Assembly: GCA_022836915.1 (NCBI GenBank)
Contig: CP094668.1
Span: 4,278,001-4,342,000, forward strand
Reading direction: 5' to 3'
DNA length: 64,000 bases
Source: Paenibacillus sp. OVF10
GTDB taxonomy: Bacteria > Bacillota > Bacilli > Paenibacillales > Paenibacillaceae
In this document: one piece after another, positions 59,908 to 64,000 of the stretch
Layout of the letters: each line of letters starts with the position of its first letter
Numbering within the stretch: the first letter of the stretch is position 1
Made by a program: the position numbers and the translations under genes
Notes under the pieces: generated by a model
Told to the model about the DNA's origin: nothing
Seen by the model: the letters and a program-made list of their open reading frames with translations, nothing else
Databases searched by the model: none

Positions 59908-62579
59908 ATGAAACGGTTAGGTCAATGGAATATAACAGCCTTGGTTCTTGTGCTGGTACTCGCCATGCTTCCATTTTCGAATGTCTCACATGCAGCCAAG
60001 GCAGTTACGGAAGTGGAGGAAGTCATTTAAGCACAAACTTTGAAGACGGTACACTTCAAGGATGGACTCCACGTGTCGGTAGTGAAAATCTGACAGTGAC
60101 ACAGCAGGAAGCACACGAAGGCCAGTCTAGTATGCTAGTTTCCAACCGTGATCGTTCCTACCATGGACCGATGTTATCCATGAAGGATCTGCTTGAGCGT
60201 AACCAAGAGTATGAAATTACGGCATATGTAAGACTTACCCAGGAGCCCACCACGGATCAAACACTACAGCTCACCACATATAAAAAAACAACGGCCGAAA
60301 GCTGGAACCCGATCGGTAGCGTGAAGATTGCCAAAACAGAATGGAACACATGGCACAAGATCACCGGAAAATTTCAGTATAGCGATGATCCCACTGAATT
60401 GAATTTGTTCATCGAAACACCCTACATCTCTGAAGATAGCGTAGATACGTTATCGTTCTATGTGGATGATGTATCATTTACTCTGGCCGAGCAACTGGAG
60501 ATTGAAGCAGGGATTCTGTCTCTGGAGGACCTGTATCAAGATGATTTCCCCATTGGTGCAGCGGTGTATCGCTGGCAATTGGAAGGCGCATACGGACAAC
60601 TGCTCACAAAGCACTTTAACAGCTTGACCGCAACCTATGAGATGAAACCGAAGTACATGTCTCCTTCCGAAGGTGTTTATGAGTTCGAGGCAGCCGATCA
60701 ATATGTTCAGTTCGCTGAGGAGCATGGTATGGGCGTACGCGCACATGCGTTGTTGTGGCATATTGATGCTGCAGAGTGGATGTTCAAGGATCCTCAGGGT
60801 AACCCTGCGAGTCGAGAATTACTGCTTGCCCGGATTCAGGATTATGTCGAAACCGTCATGACCCGATACAAAGGTAAGATCTATGCCTGGGATTTGGTAA
60901 ACGAGGCAATTGCGGATAGCAATGGTGATGCCAACGGTTTACGTAAAAGTCCCTTTTATGAACTGATCGGTCCGGATTACATTGAAAAAACCTATGAATT
61001 CGCTCGTGCAGCCGATCCGGATGCCAAATTATACTACAACGAATACTTCACGGAAATCCCTGAGAAAAGAGAGCATATGTATCGGTTGGTCAAACGACTG
61101 AAAGAGAAGGGGCTCATCGATGGTGTGGGTTTGCAATCCCACTATAACCTGGAATCCCCGCCCATCAAGGAAATTGAAAAAACGATCAACATGTTCGTCG
61201 AACTTGGATTGAATATTCAGATCACGGAATTGGATGTGGATAGCGGAGTTCCATTTGGTGAAGAGATGTCGGATGAAGTTGCGGTAAAACAGGCGTATCG
61301 ATATAAGGAATTGTTGGATTTGTACCAAAAACACAAAGATCACATTTCTTCAGTTACCTTATGGGGACTCCAAGATGAGAAGTCTTACAACAACCAGGCG
61401 ATGCTGTTTGATTCAGCCCTGAAGGCCAAAAAAGCATACTGGGGACTCGTGGATGAATCCAGCTTGCCTGTGTTGACACAGAGAGCCGTCTCACTTTCGG
61501 GTAAACCGGATATCAAAAAACAGTCACAAGATCCGCTCTGGAACAAAGCGGTGTCTACTCCACTGAAGGGTGACTCTTCGGGATCAGCCAGTTTCAGCAC
61601 CTTATGGGATCAAAGTAACCTGTATATCCTCGTGGATGTTCAGGATGCGAAGTCAGATGTGAATGACAGAGTAGAACTCTTTGTTGACCTCAATAATGGC
61701 AAGACCACCTCATATGAAGCAGATGACCGACACGTAATTATTAAGCGGTCGGGCAAAGCTGAGGGCGCGGAGCGGCGTTCATATCGTGTACGCGAGACAA
61801 AAGCCGGATATCAGGTTGAATTGTCCATTCCATGGGATGGTATCCAAGCCGGTTCAGAATATGAAGTTGGCTTGGATATCCGTGTGACTGATGGCGGTGC
61901 AAGTGGGACAGAACCTCATAATCAACTATACTGGAATGATCGAACACAATCTCAGGAACAAGATACAAGCAAATACGGCGTGATTCAGCTTGCCCCTATG
62001 CCCAAATCTGCACAAGCTGTGCAAGGGATTGTTCAGATTGATGGGAAGAAAGACGCCCTATGGAATAAGGCTGTACCATTTGAAGTAAAACGGTTGAATG
62101 AGACCGAAGGTGCAGAGGCAGTGGCTCGCGCAATGTGGTCAGGGGAGTATCTATATCTGCTGATTGACGTCACTGATCCAAACATCATCACAGATAGCAT
62201 CAACCCATGGGATCAGGATTCGGTTGAGATTTTCCTGGACGAGAATCACCAGCGCACACCGTATTTTCAATATGATGATGCCCAGTTCAGAATCAGTGCA
62301 GACAATGTGGGAACCTTTGCAGGGGGTGCCTCACCCGGACGCCTTGTAAGTGCTGTGAAGAAAACAAATAAAGGATATCTCGTAGAAGCCCGAATCCAGT
62401 TACATTCACTGACGCCCAAAGCAGGAAATGTTCTCGGTTTCGATCTTCAAATTAACGACAATCAGGGCGGAGGTAAACAGAACGTAGCCAAGTGGAATGA
62501 TACGACCAATGAGAGCTGGAGAAACACTTCCCAGTACGGAATACTCACTTTTGTCGGAAAGAACAAACTCGGGCATTAA
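59908..62579 (+). CDS. Secreted endo-1,4-beta-xylanase, GH10 with CBM22-like and two CBM9 modules (frame broken near start)
   Basis: Corrected length 890 residues. ATG 59908 after GAGGAGGAA starts a Sec signal peptide (ALVLVLVLAMLPFSNVSHA). One more G at GG 60000-60001 gives AAKGSYGSGGSHLSTNFED and joins the main frame; without it the peptide ends at once. Modules by nucleotide: CBM22/CBM4_9-like 60.04-60.48 kb; GH10 barrel 60.53-61.47 with acid/base Glu in AWDLVNEAIAD (codon 60903) and nucleophile Glu in IQITELDVDSG (codon 61227); two CBM9 domains 61.5-62.0 and 62.0-62.56. It should degrade xylan outside the cell; no S-layer anchor is present. Confidence 0.93.
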
Positions 62580-62604
62580 ATCATTGGCAGTAGTTCAAAT
62601 AATA

Positions 62605-62653
62605 GAAACCATCATAACAGTAGCTAAAACTCAACCATTGTTGTGATGGTTTC
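62605..62653 (+). terminator. Hairpin after xylanase gene
   Basis: GAAACCATCA pairs with TGATGGTTTC across a loop of about 29 bases with extra partial pairing. There is no good T-run (CGTCGTTT), so termination would be weak. From here to 62795 nothing else is seen. Confidence 0.5.
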
Positions 62654-62795
62654 CGTCGTTTAAATACGTCTCTCAAGCTGATGAGGTGGGATACAAACTG
62701 CCTTGACTATATTTAACAGCCCTTGATATACTAAATGGATGTTATTTTTTCTTTTATGCGGATAAGAAAGTAATCAACTACATACAACCGTTTGC

Positions 62796-62871
62796 AAGGG
62801 AGCCTTAACCGGCTGAGAGGGTGTTAAACCGACCTTACCTGATTTGGATAATGCCAACGTAGGGATGCAAC
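62796..62871 (+). ncRNA. TPP riboswitch (THI element)
   Basis: The conserved core is present: GGGAGCC..., GGCTGAGAGGG (62811-62821), the ACCTGATTTGGATAATGCC segment and AACGTAGGGATGCA. It precedes a terminator at 62930 and tenA, so it probably switches tenA off when thiamine pyrophosphate is plentiful. Confidence 0.95.
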
Positions 62872-62929
62872 GATGAAACACTGTACTTGGGTAGCTCATG
62901 CGACCCCCTTGTTTTAGTGTATTTGTCTG

Positions 62930-62959
62930 CGAAACATCCTACGGATGTTTCGTTTTTTT
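62930..62959 (+). terminator. Riboswitch-controlled terminator before tenA
   Basis: Perfect stem CGAAACATCC / GGATGTTTCG with loop TAC and seven T, about 60 bp after the riboswitch core and 37 bp before tenA. It would form in the TPP-bound state. Confidence 0.88.
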
Positions 62960-62995
62960 GTTTTTAAATACGTACATTATGAATTGGAGGAACAC

Positions 62996-63658
62996 ATGTT
63001 GACTATTTCAGAGAGACTATATCAGGCAGCACAGCCTGTGTGGAAGGAATGTCTTGAGCATCCTTTTGTTAAAGGGATCGGAGATGGTTCTTTACAGGTT
63101 GAACAATTTCGTTATTATTTGCTGCAAGACTACTTGTACCTGTACGATTATGCCCGTGTATTTGCACTAGGTATTGTCAAGTCGCACGACCCCAAATTGA
63201 TGCAGTTTTTTAGTAAAAACGTAGATAACATCCTGAATGGTGAAATGAAAATTCATCGTTCTTATATGGAGCGATTAGGAATTACAGAGGATCATGTTTT
63301 TCGGGTAAAACCTGCACTGAAGAATGCAGCGTATACTAACTATATGCTCTCTGTTTCCAGTGCGGGCGGCATAGCAGAAGTACTTGTATCCATTCTGGCC
63401 TGCTCATGGAGCTATGCAGAGATTGGTCAAGTTCTTTCCCAAAAGCCAGGTGCAGCTGAACATCCCTTTTATGGAGAATGGATCACAGGATATGCTTCCT
63501 CTGAATACAACAGCAACAATCAATCCCTTGTGGCGTTAACGGATAAGCTATTAGAAGGCTGTAGCGAGGTAACGTACCAACGGATGGAAGATATTTTCGT
63601 GATGTGCAGTCGCTTTGAACTTGATTTTTGGGAGATGTCATGGAGGCTGGAGTCTTGA
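62996..63658 (+). CDS. tenA: Aminopyrimidine aminohydrolase / thiaminase II (TenA)
   Basis: 220 residues from ATG 62996, five bases after TTGGAGG; the open frame extends upstream through the terminator and that part is not coding. TenA features: EQFRYYLLQDYLYLYDYARVF, active-site Cys near residue 136 in ILACSWSYAEIG, and Glu near the end in FELDFWEM. It salvages thiamine breakdown products by deaminating aminopyrimidine. It is alone behind the TPP riboswitch; no other thi gene is in the window. Confidence 0.95.
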   Translation: MLTISERLYQAAQPVWKECLEHPFVKGIGDGSLQVEQFRYYLLQDYLYLYDYARVFALGIVKSHDPKLMQFFSKNVDNILNGEMKIHRSYMERLGITEDHVFRVKPALKNAAYTNYMLSVSSAGGIAEVLVSILACSWSYAEIGQVLSQKPGAAEHPFYGEWITGYASSEYNSNNQSLVALTDKLLEGCSEVTYQRMEDIFVMCSRFELDFWEMSWRLES

Positions 63659-63780
63659 GCTTACTGGTAGTTGATTAAAGGTCTCGGTCGTGGAGCTGCA
63701 AAGGGTAATCAGTCTCAGAATGGAAAATAAGTAGATTTACGTAAAGGAACGCTAGTATAAGCGTGTTTCGTGACGATGCG

Positions 63781-63810
63781 AAAAAAGGGCGGAGTGTATC
63801 CGCCTTTTTT
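63781..63810 (+). terminator. Bidirectional terminator
   Basis: AAAAAAGG-CGGA pairs with TCCGCCTTTTTT around GTGTA with one bulged G. It separates tenA from the minus-strand gene at the window edge. 63659-63780 holds no gene. Confidence 0.88.
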
Positions 63811-63878
63811 CATTGTTGAAATTCTTAACTCAGGAACATTTTGTACTCTGAAGTCTCTGGCTAAAATCAAAAAGGGTG

Positions 63879-64000
63879 TCAGGACGGAATGTTCATAGCA
63901 GTCTGAATGTTTTTCAGATCGAGCTGAATTTGCTCTGCAATATGGTAAGGGTGGTATAAGCCATGCTGCACCATGTAATTTGATATCTTTTCATGAGAGT
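63879..64000 (-). CDS. C-terminal fragment, possibly spore coat protein of CotF type
   Basis: A minus-strand frame is open from the right edge to a stop at 63879-63881, about 40 codons, ending with NYMVQHGLYHPYHIAEQIQL and then DLKNIQTAMNIPS. The pattern of YHPY, a Gln-rich helix and a closing TAMN resembles the end of CotF-like spore coat proteins as I remember them. The start lies outside the window, so the call is tentative. Confidence 0.45.
   Translation of the reverse strand, partial: SHEKISNYMVQHGLYHPYHIAEQIQLDLKNIQTAMNIPS

Noticed and set aside
3185..60001. Genuine pseudogenisation or programmed frameshifting in many genes
   Set aside because: The breaks are almost all of one sign, lie at homopolymers, hit unrelated genes, and no slippery-site/pseudoknot arrangement recurs. 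Repaired proteins have all catalytic motifs. Sequencing error is simpler.
62945..62995. Upstream extension of tenA
   Set aside because: The extension is translated from the riboswitch terminator hairpin and T-run; ATG 62996 follows TTGGAGG.
1..64000. CRISPR arrays, insertion sequences, tRNA/rRNA genes, prophage or attachment sites
   Set aside because: No regularly spaced repeats, transposase-like proteins, phage structural genes or stable-RNA sequences were seen on either strand.

Overview
The window looks like chromosomal DNA of a plant-biomass-degrading Paenibacillus or close Bacillota relative. Strong GGAGG ribosome binding sites with frequent TTG/GTG starts, YesM/YesN two-component systems, LplB/LplC-type sugar ABC permeases, LicT antitermination, CcpA-like cre sites, a TPP riboswitch on tenA and a probable spore-coat gene end at the right edge all point that way. 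No rRNA, tRNA, CRISPR array, insertion sequence or prophage was seen.

Quality warning: 29 frame breaks can be placed, in 21 genes. 27 of them have the same sign: the downstream frame is restored by adding one base, each time in or next to a short homopolymer. The other two need one base fewer or two more. This is best explained by uncorrected homopolymer deletions in the assembly, not by decay. I therefore give whole-gene coordinates with the corrected length and name the break.

Layout. 0-9.7 kb: pentose/xylan module with two AraC regulators, two GH43 enzymes and a three-gene set (FAH-fold dehydratase, aldehyde dehydrogenase, YjhG-type dehydratase) fitting the lower part of a non-phosphorylating (Weimberg-type) pentose pathway. 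10-13.8 kb: NarL-type two-component system and two lipoproteins. 13.9-15.0 kb: Imm53-like gene and an unknown gene. 15.1-21.7 kb: reverse operon MFS transporter - AbgB-like M20 amidohydrolase - sdaAB - sdaAA, with a divergent GAF/PucR regulator. 21.8-23.3 kb: TetR/SDR pair with a palindromic operator. 23.4-30.9 kb: AraC regulator and a 2126-residue rhamnogalacturonan lyase/acetylesterase. 31.1-41.5 kb: YesMN-like two-component system, solute-binding lipoprotein, two permeases and two GH13 alpha-glucosidases. 41.6-46.9 kb: YjdJ/YjdI-like pair, chemoreceptor, alpha/beta hydrolase with divergent LysR, VOC protein. 47.1-52.7 kb: an antibiotic-response-like stretch (YtrA-type GntR with ABC-2 exporter, erythromycin-esterase homologue, ABC-F protein). 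52.8-54.3 kb: a second SDR/TetR pair. 54.5-59.7 kb: Gly/Pro-rich protein and a bglP-GH1-licT operon with its RNA antiterminator. 59.8-62.6 kb: multidomain GH10 xylanase. 62.8-63.7 kb: TPP riboswitch and tenA.

Together the sugar loci describe attack on xylan and pectin outside the cell, import of alpha- and beta-glucosides, and intracellular breakdown, several under cre-like sites. All assignments rest on reading motifs by eye; no database search was run.
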